Source: Saprospiraceae bacterium (GTDB lineage Bacteria > Bacteroidota > Bacteroidia > Chitinophagales > Saprospiraceae). From it: a stretch of 64,000 nucleotides of DNA. The translations under genes were made by a program, and so were the position numbers. Positions 33,282-43,513 of this stretch are shown in pieces. Positions within the stretch are counted from its first letter, which is position 1. Each line of letters begins with the position of its first letter. The DNA lies in NCBI GenBank assembly GCA_016717655.1, contig JADKFC010000008.1, forward strand, positions 124,001-188,000, in the 5' to 3' direction. Below the pieces are notes generated by a model, which was not told the DNA's origin, made no database searches, and worked only from the letters and a program-made list of their open reading frames with translations.

Positions 33282-33894
33282 TCAGCAAGGCATGAACGTC
33301 TTTGATAAAGTCTGGAATCGTGGTAGGGTCGGTGCCCTCACAAAAAGAACGAACGCGGCCCTTTTTATCTACTAAGATGATCTTTCCGCTATGGTCAAAA
33401 CCTCCCGGAGCGCTAGGGTCTTCCAACGCTGCAACAAAAAAATCGTCAGCAAGGTCAAGGGTAAAATCTTTGTCTCCGGTTAAGAACAACCATTTATCAG
33501 ATTTAACTCCAATGTTTTCTGCATATACCGAAAGCTTGCCAATGCTGTCTCTTTTTGGATCAAGGGTGAAGGAAACCAGTCGCACACCATTTACATTTTT
33601 AAACTCATCATGAAGGCGGAGCATCTGCTTCATTACCCTTGGACAAATGGAAGGACAGCTGGTGAAGAAAAAATCAGCGATGTAAATGCTGTTGGCCAGG
33701 CTGTCATTGGTGATCACTGTACTGTCCTGACTAAAGTAGGTAAAAGGTCTGATGGTATGTTCTTTGGTGACCCCATTTTCAGTAACCGGATTGCCTAGTA
33801 CCGGCAGTTTATCACCTTTTGTACCTGGTTGACATGACAGGGTCAAGACAGTCAAAGCCCCAAGAATCAGTTTACTTTTTTTCAGTGCCCCCAT
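33265..33894 (-). CDS. SCO1/SenC family copper chaperone
   Basis: 209-aa thioredoxin-fold protein that delivers copper or reduces thiols during cytochrome oxidase assembly. N-terminal lipobox (LTLSC). The copper-binding CPxxC motif is in FTSCPSICPRVM, followed by VSFTLDPKRDS and the conserved His in GGFDHSGKIILVD. It overlaps the upstream lipoprotein gene (by 23 bases) and the downstream cytochrome c gene, an arrangement that fits an oxidase maturation cassette. Confidence 0.92.
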   Translation of the reverse strand: MGALKKSKLILGALTVLTLSCQPGTKGDKLPVLGNPVTENGVTKEHTIRPFTYFSQDSTVITNDSLANSIYIADFFFTSCPSICPRVMKQMLRLHDEFKNVNGVRLVSFTLDPKRDSIGKLSVYAENIGVKSDKWLFLTGDKDFTLDLADDFFVAALEDPSAPGGFDHSGKIILVDKKGRVRSFCEGTDPTTIPDFIKDVHALLNEKSK

Positions 33895-34285
33895 GACTAT
33901 CTACCCATTTTTGCGTTTCTTCCAAAGATCCCATCATCATGTCTCTTACCTTGTTGATTTTTTCCATTTCCAGTTCAAGGTATTTTTTTTGCTCCTGGAT
34001 AGGCATGGTCTCAAAAGAGGAGTTAAAATCTTCCATCCATACCATCATCGCTTCATCTGCTGCGTCTAGTTTTTCAAGTAAGGCAAAAACTTCCGTAGAA
34101 TCGGCAGTGCACAATTTTTCTTTAAGGGTCTTTCTTGCTTCATGGATGTTGTCCATTTTTGGCATCACCCCATCGTGTACTTCCATCACTGATTTAAACA
34201 AGGATTGAACTTCCTGCTTTTCCTGATTTTCACACGAAAAAAATACCAGGACCAGGGCCATGGCTAGGTAATTTAAAAATTTCAT
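33872..34285 (-). CDS. Small helical lipoprotein of unknown function
   Basis: 137 aa. Signal peptide with lipobox VFFSC. The rest is charged and predicted helical (QEVQSLFKSVMEVHD, EEKINKVRDMM-like heptads) with many Met. I do not recognise a domain. The position directly before SCO1, overlapping it by 23 bases, suggests a related role in oxidase or copper biology, but this is only context. Confidence 0.75.
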   Translation of the reverse strand: MKFLNYLAMALVLVFFSCENQEKQEVQSLFKSVMEVHDGVMPKMDNIHEARKTLKEKLCTADSTEVFALLEKLDAADEAMMVWMEDFNSSFETMPIQEQKKYLELEMEKINKVRDMMMGSLEETQKWVDSHGGTEKK

Positions 34286-34290
34286 TCTTA

Positions 34291-34806
34291 TTATAATTTA
34301 GCTAATAATCCGTTTTTCTCAACTTTATCGCCCTGATTAACCATTACGGCAGAAATGACTCCTTCGCCGGCAGCTTTGATGATGTTTTCCATTTTCATCG
34401 CTTCCAGGATAAATAGATTGTCTCCTGTTTTAATTTCATCTCCTGCTTTGACATATACTTCTTTGACCAGGCCCGGCATGGGAGCTAATACTTCTTTCAA
34501 AGCCACCTTAGGCGGTTGGTTAAAGCCCAGTTTATGAATCAGCTCGTCAATTTTATCTGAACGCTGGATTTTTAATCGATACCCATTGACCTTCATTTGG
34601 TAGGTCTTGGTCTCAGGATTGTATGACATCACCCTGATGTCATACAATTTTTCATTGTATAAAAACCTGTATTCATCACCTGTCTGGTGAATTATCGAAC
34701 CTTTGGTCAGGCTTTCGAGCGGTATTTCTACGTGGTCGTTGATCGTGTATTTCAAAACGCTAAACTTTTGATTTGCGAATGTATTGACGGATAAATGGGC
34801 GTTCAA
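34291..34806 (-). CDS. Biotin carboxyl carrier protein (biotin/lipoyl domain)
   Basis: About 155-171 aa. The C-terminal biotinyl domain is clear: VLAPMPGLVKEVYVKAGD, then ILEAMKMEN with the biotinylated Lys in EAMKM, then VISAVMVNQGDKVEKNG. This type serves acyl-CoA carboxylases. No carboxylase or biotin ligase gene lies nearby. The first 17 codons overlap the flippase gene; a TTG at 34753-34755, five bases after the flippase stop, gives MKYTINDHVEI and may be the true start. Confidence 0.88.
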   Translation of the reverse strand: MNAHLSVNTFANQKFSVLKYTINDHVEIPLESLTKGSIIHQTGDEYRFLYNEKLYDIRVMSYNPETKTYQMKVNGYRLKIQRSDKIDELIHKLGFNQPPKVALKEVLAPMPGLVKEVYVKAGDEIKTGDNLFILEAMKMENIIKAAGEGVISAVMVNQGDKVEKNGLLAKL

Positions 34807-36255
34807 AGATAAGAATATAAGCGATAAAAGAGGCTAAAAATGCTGTGTTGATTGCCATTCTTATCCACATATTATCAAAATATTGTCTTACCTCCCAGGC
34901 AAAAAAGAGAAGGAGGGCAGTCAATAGGCTGTACTTAATCAAATCTTTGACCGGATAAGCAATTGGAAAATGTTTTTGCCCCAGCGTATACCCACTAATG
35001 GCCATGAATAAAAAGCAGGCAAGCGATGCCCAGGCAGAACCCATCATACCTGTAGTCGGGATAAGCAACCAACTCACAGCAAGGGTAATGAATACACCCC
35101 CAAACGCAATATAGGCGCCGTAAATGGTTTTATCTGCCAGCTTGTACCAGATGGAAAAGTTGTAATACAAACCCAAAAACAAATAAGAGAGCAGGAGCAC
35201 AGGCACTACAGCCACACCCCCCCTATAGTTCTGCCCAATCATAAGCAAAACAATGTCGATGTAAAAATAGGTGCCCAGGATCACAAAGGCAGAAAACAGC
35301 GCAAAGGCTTTGGAAATGACACCGTTGATTTCATATTTTTTATCCTTTGCCGCCTGATTAAAAAAGAAGGGCTCGGCAGCATAATTAAAAGCAGTCGTAA
35401 AAAGATTTAGGAGGATGGCAAGTTTGGCCCCTGCACTAAAAATGCCACTTACCGCTCTTTTTTCATCAAGGGTTCCATCCAAAAAAAACTGTTGTAAGGG
35501 AACCGCAATATTTTGGTTGATGTTGCCTGCCACAATGATGATGACGAGCGGCCATGAGTATTGTACAATTTTAAAAGCAAGGGCTCTGTTGATGGCAAAC
35601 TTCATTTTCATCATTTCAGGCACCATGGCCATAAACACCAAAAGACTGGCCAAAAGATTACTTACAAATACATAGTCCAATTCTTTGTTTATGCCTGTCA
35701 GAGAGCTAAGTCTGAGCATAATGCCGGGAAAAAACCGGGGCAATACTTCCAAAAAAAGCAAGACAAAAAAGATGGTAAAAAAAACATTGGCTACCCTAAA
35801 CATCAAAAATCTGATGGGTCTTCCTTCCAATCGAAATCTTGCGTACACCAGGGTAGTAAAAGCATCTAATGCCAGAATCCAGGCAAACCAGCTCACATAG
35901 TGGGCATCTTGCGGATAGCCCAGATAGGCGGCAATCGGTTGGTTTGCCACTAACATCACCAGGGTGATCAGTCCGGAAATCACAGCCATAATGGCAAATG
36001 TAGTTTCATACACCAAGCCCTCCTGACTCACCTTCCCGGGTAGCAAATCTGAAATAGGCGGTATCCATCCTAAATACCATTAGCGATAAGATGATGGTTG
36101 CATAAGCATACAGCTCGCTGAAAATTCCGAAATCAGAAGGGTTTTTGAACCGATAGGTAAGGTAGACCGTCATGACCAAAAAATTGAGGATCCTGGGGTA
36201 GGATGTGACTCAATCCATAAATGGCAGTTTCTCCGGCTAGTCTCTTTAAAGTCAA
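34760..36255 (-). CDS. Wzx-like polysaccharide flippase (MATE/MVF clan), two frameshifts
   Basis: About 498 aa with some 12-14 hydrophobic segments, of the oligosaccharide flippase type that moves lipid-linked glycans across the inner membrane. The C-terminal 428 residues are in one frame. The N-terminal part is recovered in two other frames: MTLKRLAGETAIYGLSHILP, then RILNFLVMTVYLTYRF and FGIFSELYAYATIIL, then FRFATREGESGG joining LVYETTFAIM. The breaks are an extra C in the G4 run at 36195-36198 and an extra G in the CCC at 36018-36020 (plus-strand coordinates). A TTG at 36253-36255 is the only start I can find before a stop. It follows the permease gene by about 50 bases. Confidence 0.8.
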
Positions 36256-36306
36256 TTGAATAAAAGTATTGATTCAGGTTAAACCATGTTTAATTCCAAG
36301 CACAAA

Positions 36307-37459
36307 TTAGGCATCTTTCTCCAAATATTGATCGGTAAGTCTGTTGATGCTGTATACAAGTATAAAAAGCGCCAGGCCGGGAAATACCACCATCCACCAG
36401 GCATGGTGATTTTTCTGCCTTCGCTCAACAAACTGCCCCAACTTACTTCTTCCGGAGGCAGCCCCATTCCTAAAAACGACAAAGTAGATTCTAAAAGAAC
36501 ATTGCCTGCAAAATTCATTGCTGCCAAAATCATTAAGGTATGAAGGATATTTGGTAAAATGTGTCTTCTAAGTATTTCCAGGTGCCCAGCCCCCATGATG
36601 CTGGCCGAAATCACATATTGGCGTTCTTTGATACTCATGGTTTCTGCTCTGGCATGTCGCGCAAAACCGGTCCAACCCAAAATGAGAATGACCAGGATGA
36701 CATTGTTGATCGCCGGCTTATCAAAAAGAGGAAACAATACCAACATGAGAATTAAAGTAGGTACTGATCGCCTCCATTCAATGATCCTTGAAAATGCTCC
36801 GTCAATGGGCAAACCTATGAATTTACGGGTACTCCGGGCCAAAACAAAAAGGGAGCCTAGCCAAATCGTAAGCCACAATAGCCAAAATAAAAGCGGATGC
36901 AGGGAGAAGGCTGTGATCTGGTAAATCAAAAAATAAATACTGGCCAATAAACCCAAAATTAAAACCACTGCCTGGATTGGTGACACTTTTAGTTTTTTGT
37001 TGCCAAAGTAGCCCATGCTCATGCCGATAATAATGCCCAAGATGGCGCAGATCCAGGTGGCCAATAAGCCGATCCTGAAAGAGGTATAACAACCCCTGAC
37101 GATACCGGCTGCAACATCCCTGCCCAGCTGGTCTGTTCCTAGCCAGTGGCCACTGCCTTTGATACATGCACCCGGTGCACAAAAGCTGGCATTGACTTTG
37201 TCTATGGTGCCTGCTTTATAATGAATGGGTGGGTACACGGCCCAATCGAAGCCCGTTTCTCTTTTTCTGATGGGATCACTTACCAGGCCCCAATCTGCAG
37301 CCAGGTCATAAAACGCCGGAAATACAAGCTGGTGATTCTGTGAAGCCAGAAGGGCTTGGTCATTGGCAATGAGCGAATTAAATAAGCCGACAAAGGCATA
37401 AAAAACAATGACCATCAAAGGCCATTTTAACCATTTTTTACCCTTAACCAGACCTTCAT
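36307..37459 (-). CDS. ABC transporter permease, DppC/OppC type (two frame breaks)
   Basis: Inner-membrane permease of a peptide/nickel-type ABC importer or exporter. Marks: GTDQLGRDVAAGIVRG (the GTDxxGRDxxSR-like motif), GIIIGMSMGYFG, then the EAA loop RAETMSIKERQYVISASIMGAGHLEILRRHILPN. A shift at about 36435 (near GAAGGCAG in coding sense) restores the usual end HAWWMVVFPGLALFILVY...DQYLEKDA, stopping at 36307-36309. At the start, ATG at 37457-37459 overlaps the nadA stop as TGATG and reads MKVWLRVKK; one more A in the T6 run 37434-37439 joins it to WLKWPLMVIVFYAF. A ~115-residue periplasmic stretch after the first helix is unusual. No solute-binding or ATPase gene is nearby. Confidence 0.78.
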
Positions 37460-38475
37460 CAGGCTTTAAAACCAGCTTTTTCGCTGATCTCCAACATTCT
37501 GTCAATACAGGCCCGACCTTCACGGATAACGCGCTCCTCCAGCAGAATTTCGGGCAATTCATACTTCATTGCCAGATAGAGTTTTTCAAGGGTATTGCGC
37601 TTCATATGCGGACAATCATTACAGGCACAAGTATTGTTGGGAGGAGCAGGTATAAAAACCTTATCCGGTGATGCCAGTTCCATTTGATGCAGGATGCCGG
37701 ATTCAGTGGCAACAATAAACTCCCTGGCAGCAGACTCTTTGGTAAACTTGAGCATTTGACTGGTTGAACCAACAAACTCCGCCAGCTCAAGAATGTGGGA
37801 TTCACATTCCGGGTGTGCAATGAATTTTGCTCCAGGGTGGCGTTCCATTAGTTTCACGATTTTTTCATGCGAAAAAATCTCGTGTACCATGCAGGCTCCA
37901 TTCCACAAAATCATATCCCTTCCTGTTTTTTTAATCAGGTAGGCACCCAGGTTTTTGTCGGGAGCAAAAATGATTCCTTTGTCTTTTGGAATACTCTCAA
38001 TTACGGCAACGGCATTGGAAGAAGTACAACAAATATCAGTCAGTGTTTTTAATTCAGCGGTGCAATTGATATAACTAACCACAACATGGTTCGGGTACTT
38101 TTCCTTGAACTTTTTAAACAGAGGTGCCGGGCAGGAGTCAGCCAAAGAACAACCAGCTTTTAGATCCGGAAGTACTACTTTTTTATGGGGACTCAGCATT
38201 TTAGCAGTTTCGGCCATAAAATGAACACCGGCAAAAACAATCATTTCTGCATCAGTAGCTGCTGCCTTCTGAGACAAGCCCAGGCTATCGCCAATGTAAT
38301 CAGCCAGGTCTTGGATTTCTGATTCCTGGTAATAGTGGGCCAGAATGATAGCATTCTTTTGTTTTTTCAGCTTTTTAATCTCAGCCACCAAATCCATTGA
38401 AGGATCAATATCAATATCCAAAAAACCCTTTCTGCTTAAGTTTAGTTTTGCCTCCTTTACTGCATTGTTCATCAC
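37459..38475 (-). CDS. nadA: Quinolinate synthase
   Basis: 338-aa 4Fe-4S enzyme that condenses iminoaspartate with dihydroxyacetone phosphate in NAD synthesis. Marks: AIILAHYYQESEIQDLADYIGDSLGLS, VFAGVHFMAETAK, KAGCSLADSC (cluster Cys region 1), ILWNGACMVHE (region 2), HPECESHILELAE, TESGILHQM, and CACNDCPHMKRNTLEKL (region 3). First gene of a compact minus-strand run that continues through the permease, flippase and biotin carrier genes. NadB and NadC are not in the window. Confidence 0.96.
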   Translation of the reverse strand: MMNNAVKEAKLNLSRKGFLDIDIDPSMDLVAEIKKLKKQKNAIILAHYYQESEIQDLADYIGDSLGLSQKAAATDAEMIVFAGVHFMAETAKMLSPHKKVVLPDLKAGCSLADSCPAPLFKKFKEKYPNHVVVSYINCTAELKTLTDICCTSSNAVAVIESIPKDKGIIFAPDKNLGAYLIKKTGRDMILWNGACMVHEIFSHEKIVKLMERHPGAKFIAHPECESHILELAEFVGSTSQMLKFTKESAAREFIVATESGILHQMELASPDKVFIPAPPNNTCACNDCPHMKRNTLEKLYLAMKYELPEILLEERVIREGRACIDRMLEISEKAGFKA

Positions 38476-38512
38476 TTCTTCATTTATGGGAAATATAGAC
38501 AGATTCCCGGTT

Positions 38513-38520
38513 CAAAAATA
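38513..38520 (-). promoter_or_regulatory. Putative -7 box for nadA
   Basis: TATTTTTG on the minus strand fits TAnnTTTG; a TTG at 38544-38546 lies 23 bases upstream. Leader about 30 bases. Confidence 0.4.
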
Positions 38521-38653
38521 GCGCTAATTTAGCTTCGACTTCACAATATGAGCCTATTTAAAATATAAACCCCGGGCCATCCAATTTGTTACCTTTTTCC
38601 CTTTCAATCGTCTTATCCAAGTAGTTTTTGGCCTTAATTGGGCCTATTTTTTG

Positions 38654-38661
38654 TATCTTTA
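38654..38661 (+). promoter_or_regulatory. Putative -7 box for the coiled-coil protein gene
   Basis: TATCTTTA (7 of 8 to TAnnTTTG), 20 bases before the ATG at 38682; TTTG at 38627-38630 lies 23 bases upstream. It argues against the earlier in-frame ATG at 38628. Confidence 0.4.
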
Positions 38662-38681
38662 CCATTCAAAAACTTGTAAAA

Positions 38682-39353
38682 ATGAAAAATCTAATCTTTC
38701 TGTGTACCCTGCTTTTTTCTGTCGTTCTTTCAGGTCAGAAAGTAAAACAGCAAAAAACCACTATGAGCCTGGGTCCTCAAAACGCTTATTATGTTGAAGT
38801 AGAAGGTGCGGACAAAGATTTATTGGAAGACACCTGGAAGTCATATGTCAAAGAATACGGAAAAGTAAACCACAATAAAAAAGCCAAAGAATTTGTCAGT
38901 CAGAATGCGGTAGTTACTTTGATCAATGGTTCCAGCCCAATTACCTTGTACGCAAGGCACGAAGAGGGTAAATCACTTTCTACCACCTATTTATGGGTAG
39001 ACCTGGGCACAGGATTTGCCAACCCAACTGACTTCAGTGCTCAAAACAGGGGTGCAGAAACTTTCCTTTGGGACTTTTGGGTAATGGCGAGAAAAAATGT
39101 AGTAAAGAAAGAACTCGAAGCCCAGGAAAAAGCTTTGAAGAACTATGAAAAAGACCTTTCTAAATTGGAAGGTAAGAACAAAGACTACCACAGTGACATC
39201 GAAAAAGCGAGGATGAAAATTGCTGAGAACGAAAAAAACATTGAGGTCAACTTAAAGGATCAGGAAGCCAAAAAAGCCGAAATCGAACTACAAAAAAAGA
39301 CGGTTCAAGCGGTTGTTGACAAGCTGAATTCTATTGGCAAATCTCAGAATTAA
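38682..39353 (+). CDS. Secreted protein with C-terminal coiled coil, unknown function
   Basis: 223 aa. Signal peptide MKNLIFLCTLLFSVVLSGQ. A mixed central domain (YYVEVEGADKDLLEDTWKSYVKEYGK, ITLYARHEEG, YLWVDLGTGFAN) is followed by about 80 residues of charged heptad-like sequence (EKALKNYEKDLSKLEGK, KIAENEKNIEVNLKDQEAKK), which should form a coiled coil. I do not recognise the family. It lies 15 bases upstream of the LpxH-like gene. Confidence 0.8.
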   Translation: MKNLIFLCTLLFSVVLSGQKVKQQKTTMSLGPQNAYYVEVEGADKDLLEDTWKSYVKEYGKVNHNKKAKEFVSQNAVVTLINGSSPITLYARHEEGKSLSTTYLWVDLGTGFANPTDFSAQNRGAETFLWDFWVMARKNVVKKELEAQEKALKNYEKDLSKLEGKNKDYHSDIEKARMKIAENEKNIEVNLKDQEAKKAEIELQKKTVQAVVDKLNSIGKSQN

Positions 39354-39368
39354 TTCCCTCCCACACCG

Positions 39369-40118
39369 GTGCAACGTCAAAATATTTATCTGGCCTCAGA
39401 TTTTCATCTGGGACTTGATTTTCCAGATTTGTCGGTCAACAGAGAAAAAAAAATTGTCTCCTGGCTAGACAGCATTCGTCATGACTGTGCCGAGCTTTAT
39501 TTGGTGGGTGATATTTTTGATTTCTGGTTTGAATACAAGTCCTCCATACCCAAGGGCTATTCCAGGCTTTTTGGCAAATTGGCCGAACTAAGTGATGACG
39601 GGGTTAAAATCCACTTTTTTACGGGTAATCACGATATGTGGATGTTTCAATATTTCCAACAGGAATTGGGTGTGAGTCTGCATAAGGCGGGCATCGAGAA
39701 AATATTTTTCGGGAAATCCTATTACATAGCCCATGGCGATGGTCTCGGACCCGGTGACAGAGGATACAAAATCATTAAAAAGATATTTTCAAATCCTGTT
39801 TGCCAATTTTTGTTTCACCTGCTCCACCCCAACATCGGCTTGTGGCTGATGAAAAATATTTCAAGGGGTGGGCGATTGGGTGAAGAGAAGATAACAGAGA
39901 TTAAAGACAAAGAAAAAGAATGGCTGGTGCAATTTGCCCGCGATCACCTGAACAAAGGCCATGTAGTTGATCATTTTATTTTTGGCCACCGTCACTTTGC
40001 TATGACCTACCCTTTATTACCCACTAAAGCTCATTTGCATTATCTGGGAGATTGGCTACATTTCAATACCTATGTCAAAATAGATGAAAACACAGGTCCT
40101 ACCCTCATCCATTTTTAA
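39369..40118 (+). CDS. UDP-2,3-diacylglucosamine diphosphatase-like metallophosphoesterase
   Basis: 249-aa calcineurin-type phosphoesterase, the LpxH step of lipid A synthesis (UDP-2,3-diacyl-GlcN to lipid X plus UMP). All five metal motifs are present: SDFHLG, GDIFDFW, GNHDMW, AHGDG and FGHRH. The RGYKIIKKIFSN and HLLHPN segments match the Bacteroidota LpxH group. The start is a GTG at 39369, with no ATG nearby. The next gene starts six bases after the stop. Confidence 0.88.
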   Translation: MQRQNIYLASDFHLGLDFPDLSVNREKKIVSWLDSIRHDCAELYLVGDIFDFWFEYKSSIPKGYSRLFGKLAELSDDGVKIHFFTGNHDMWMFQYFQQELGVSLHKAGIEKIFFGKSYYIAHGDGLGPGDRGYKIIKKIFSNPVCQFLFHLLHPNIGLWLMKNISRGGRLGEEKITEIKDKEKEWLVQFARDHLNKGHVVDHFIFGHRHFAMTYPLLPTKAHLHYLGDWLHFNTYVKIDENTGPTLIHF

Positions 40119-40124
40119 TTTCCT

Positions 40125-40957
40125 ATGTTGAGTCAAATGACATTTTCCGTTGTATTGTTTTTTTGGCTATCGTTTTCTGACAATTTAGGTGAGGTGAAAA
40201 ATCTGTGCACTGAAAACCAGGAGAAAAAATATTTTATTGAAGCCCCTGTTGCTTTTTTTGAATTAGACAGAATGGGAAACATCTGTGTGGTAGATACAAA
40301 CAACCACATCTATATTTATGACCAGGATGGTAATAAAAAACACAGTTTTACAGACAACCAACTTGGAAAATTACCAGCATCGATACTTCTTTTCCATTAA
40401 AAGTAATGGTTTTTTATGCCGACTCTGGCATGCTCGTGTTTTTAGATAATACCCTTAAGGAGATAGAGCGAATCATACTAAAGGACTCGGGTAAATTTTT
40501 AAATGTATCAGCGGCTGCCTTATCCAATGACAATCATATTTGGATCTATGATATGCGGTGGCAGCGTATTTTTAAAATCAATACCTCATTCGAAGTTTTT
40601 AAAGAAACCAAAGTCTTCAGCGATCTGGGATTGGTTGATTTTAAGCCGGAGTTTCTGACAGAAAAATCCAATGTTTTGCTGGCTGCTATGCGCCATAAGG
40701 GATTTGTATTATTTGACACACTTGGTCAGCTGAAAACCAGGATTCTATCCGGGGATATGATTAACTTTCAATTTGAAGGCAACAAAATTTTAGTACAGAA
40801 TAAAAAGGGTATGGCTATTCAGGCCTTTGACCCTCCAACCCAATTTAATCTACCCATGCCAAAGGGTCTTTCTGAGGAGCCTTATAAACAAATAAGACTG
40901 GCCAAAGACCGCTGGTACATTGCTTACGAAAAAGGCATTAACTGGCTGGCTAAATAA
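40125..40957 (+). CDS. Propeller-like secreted protein of unknown function (one frameshift)
   Basis: About 277 aa. N-terminal hydrophobic segment (FSVVLFFWLSF), then repeated short beta units typical of NHL/6-bladed propeller-like proteins: FELDRMGNICVVDTNNHIYIYDQDGN, NHIWIYDMRWQRIFKI, KGFVLFDTLGQL. The frame breaks at about 40364-40368 where one A is missing (GGAAAAATT expected); the other frame reads ITSIDTSFPLKVMVFYADSG. It follows the LpxH-like gene closely and may be co-transcribed, but no functional link is evident. Confidence 0.72.
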
Positions 40958-40962
40958 GCCGG

Positions 40963-43412
40963 TTAGAACTCTACAATAAAGCCGATGCTGGGGGTTGCAA
41001 TTGAATCTTCATTCTTCAGTATAAATGGAATGGCATTGCTGCCATCTTCTTTGATGGCCTGACCGTTTGTTGTGGCAAATCCTTCATTGTTCTCCAATCG
41101 TTGGAAGGTAAATTGAGGATAGGCCGGATTTTGGGTAATCAGTAGATTTTGAACATCAAGGAATAAATCCAGGGTCCATTTTCTAAAATTCCATTTTTTG
41201 TCTATCCTGAGATCTACTTGATTAAAACCTTTTAACCTTAAGGTGTTCAACTGATTGTAATCCAGGATACCGGTTCCGGAGGTCAGGTAATTTTGTCGGG
41301 ACAGATTTTCATCAAAGGGAGTATACGGTGCGCCGCCAGCGTATCTGTATTTCAAGCCCAGCTCCCATCCTCGACCCAGTTTTTTGCCAAAGATCAAAGA
41401 AACTAAGTGTCGGTTGTCCCAGGCAGAAGGAATCAATTGACCTGATACGCCTGAGAACCTGCTCCTTACAAAAGTATATGACACTACAGCAAACACACTG
41501 CCTGTCAGTTTTTGTTGTGCATAAATTTCAAAACCGTAGGCCTCGCCTCGTCCATCAGAGGTTACGGCTTCATTGCCTATGGCACCAAATTCTCCCCCTT
41601 GATTGGCCAAAGAAATGCCAGTCAACAGAGAAACCGGATACTGACTGTATTTTTATAAAAGCCCTCAACCGTTAATCTCAGGTCTTCTTTGGGTAAAAAT
41701 TCTATGCCGCCTACATAGTGATTCGAGGCAATGTATTGGCTGTTTTTGTTGATATAGTTGCCTTGTTCATCCTGGAATCCCAGTATGGTGTAAATGGGTA
41801 TTTTAAAATACCTTCCTACAGAGGCGTTGACCTTCCATTGATCGTTGAATCTATATCCGAGGGAAAGCCTCGGTGATAAGGTTTCAAGGGGCTTGTTGCC
41901 GGAGTTAGTAAAACTATTCATATCAGATCTTAAGCCCAGAGATACTCCGAGTTTATCTGCTAAAAATGAACGGGAAAGCTGACCAAAAAAACCGTACTTC
42001 CAGAACGATAAATCTGTGTTAAAATCAAAAACCACGGCTGGTTGGATGAGGTTTCCATTTTCATCTCTGAGTTCTTTTCTAAACCGGTTATAGAAGTCAT
42101 TGGTAAAATTAACCTGTTGCGCCATCACCCCAAAAGCATACTTCCAGCCATTGACATATCTGTCTAGTGTTAGTCTGAGTTTGTTTTCTGTTTCGTTGCT
42201 TACCGTTTTTAAGGTTCGCTCTTCTTCCAGCTTTGTGTCGTTGTTTTCAAATTTATCGAGTCTGTTTTGGTAGTCATTTCTGCTGACCGACAAGTTGATA
42301 AAGCCATTGTTGATCAGGTGTTTTACAGAAACTCCAGCTGTATAATTCCATTGGTTGATCAGGGGATTGGAATTGAGGATGTACACATTTTCTGCAGTAG
42401 CATCTTTTGCGGGTTTAAACGAAAATTCGTCGATGGCTCCTACCCCAATAAAAGAAACGCTTGTTTTGGGAGCAGCTTGCCACGTTATCTTACTTTGAAA
42501 ATCCCAGTAGTTGGGTCTGATCGGCAAGTCGAGGGCCTCAAACAAGAGCTGCAGGTAGGAACGACGGGCAGAGACAATGTAATTTACCTTATTGGATAAA
42601 GGACCATCCAGCGTAAGTGCGGCTTCCGTAGCACTCAATCTGAAGTTGCCCTGCATGTTTTTAGAATTTCCATCCCTCTGATCAAATTCAAAAACGGAAG
42701 CAAGGGCATTATCGTACCGCGCATCAAAGGCAGAAGAGCTAAGCTTCACATCTTCTATAAAAGAAACGTTTAAAATTCCGGTAGGACCACCGGCGCTGCC
42801 CTGGGTAGAAAAGTGGTTGATGACCGGTATTTCAATGCCATCGAGGTAATATACATTTTCATTGGGTCCCCCACCCCTTATGATGATGTCGTTTCTAAAT
42901 CCTCCTACACTGCCGGCGGTTCCACCCACACCCGGCAAGGCCTGGACTACCCGTGAAATGTCAAAATTACCCCCCGGGTTGCTTTTAATTTCTTCGGCAG
43001 ATAGCTTTTGGACAGAGAGCGGGGTAACAATATCGCCTGCCGCCGCTATCCGGGATGTATTGGCCGTAACTGTAACCTCGTCGAGGGTTACTGAACTTTC
43101 AGTGAGGGCAAAACTTAGCTGAACAAAATTTCCTGAAGTGATGACCTGATTGAACTTAGTAACCGGGGTATAGCCCACATAAGAGGCCAAAATATTGTAA
43201 CTGCCAACGGGCAATTCCAGTGAGTAATGTCCATCAAAATCCGTGACGGTGCCATAAGAAGTACCTTCTACTGCTATGGTTACCCCAATGAGCGACTGCC
43301 CCGTGTTGGCATCGGTAACCTTGCCCTCAATGCTGCCATTGACCTGAGCAAAGACAGCGCTCTGAAAAAAAGTAAAAATAGTAATTGTGATTACAACAAA
43401 GAAACTCCTCAT
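40963..43412 (-). CDS. TonB-dependent receptor with carboxypeptidase-like domain (one frameshift)
   Basis: About 817 aa outer-membrane receptor. Signal peptide (ends SAVFAQ), a carboxypeptidase regulatory-like domain (GSIEGKVTDANTGQSLIGVTI, GTVTDFDGHYSLELPVG), a TonB-box-like stretch (TLDEVTVTAN), the plug (RVVQALPGVGG, NDIIIRGGGPNENVYYLDGIEI) and a 22-strand-type barrel ending GFIVEF. The break is in the T5 run 41650-41654: one more base gives FYKKYSQYPVSLLTGISLAN. It has no SusD partner, so a glycan role is not indicated; the substrate is unknown. It ends five bases from the convergent propeller gene. Confidence 0.9.
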
Positions 43413-43487
43413 ACCTGATTTATTGATGAAGAGAAAACAGCGATAGTTACATTTTGTTGTAATATTTAAGCAAAGAACAAAAAAAAA

Positions 43488-43509
43488 GCCGGGATCAAGC
43501 CCGGCTTTT
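43488..43509 (-). terminator. Terminator of the nqr operon
   Basis: GCCGGG (43488-43493) and CCCGGC (43500-43505) with a 6-base loop, extended by A/T pairs and flanked by an A run that becomes a U tract on the minus strand. It could also act on the plus strand. Confidence 0.8.
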
Positions 43510-43513
43510 CTTT

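Noticed and set aside
36279..36306. The permease's uncorrected C-terminus (ending NLCLELNMV)
   Set aside because: The alternative frame has the conserved end HAWWMVVFPGLALFI; the longer tail is an artefact of the break.
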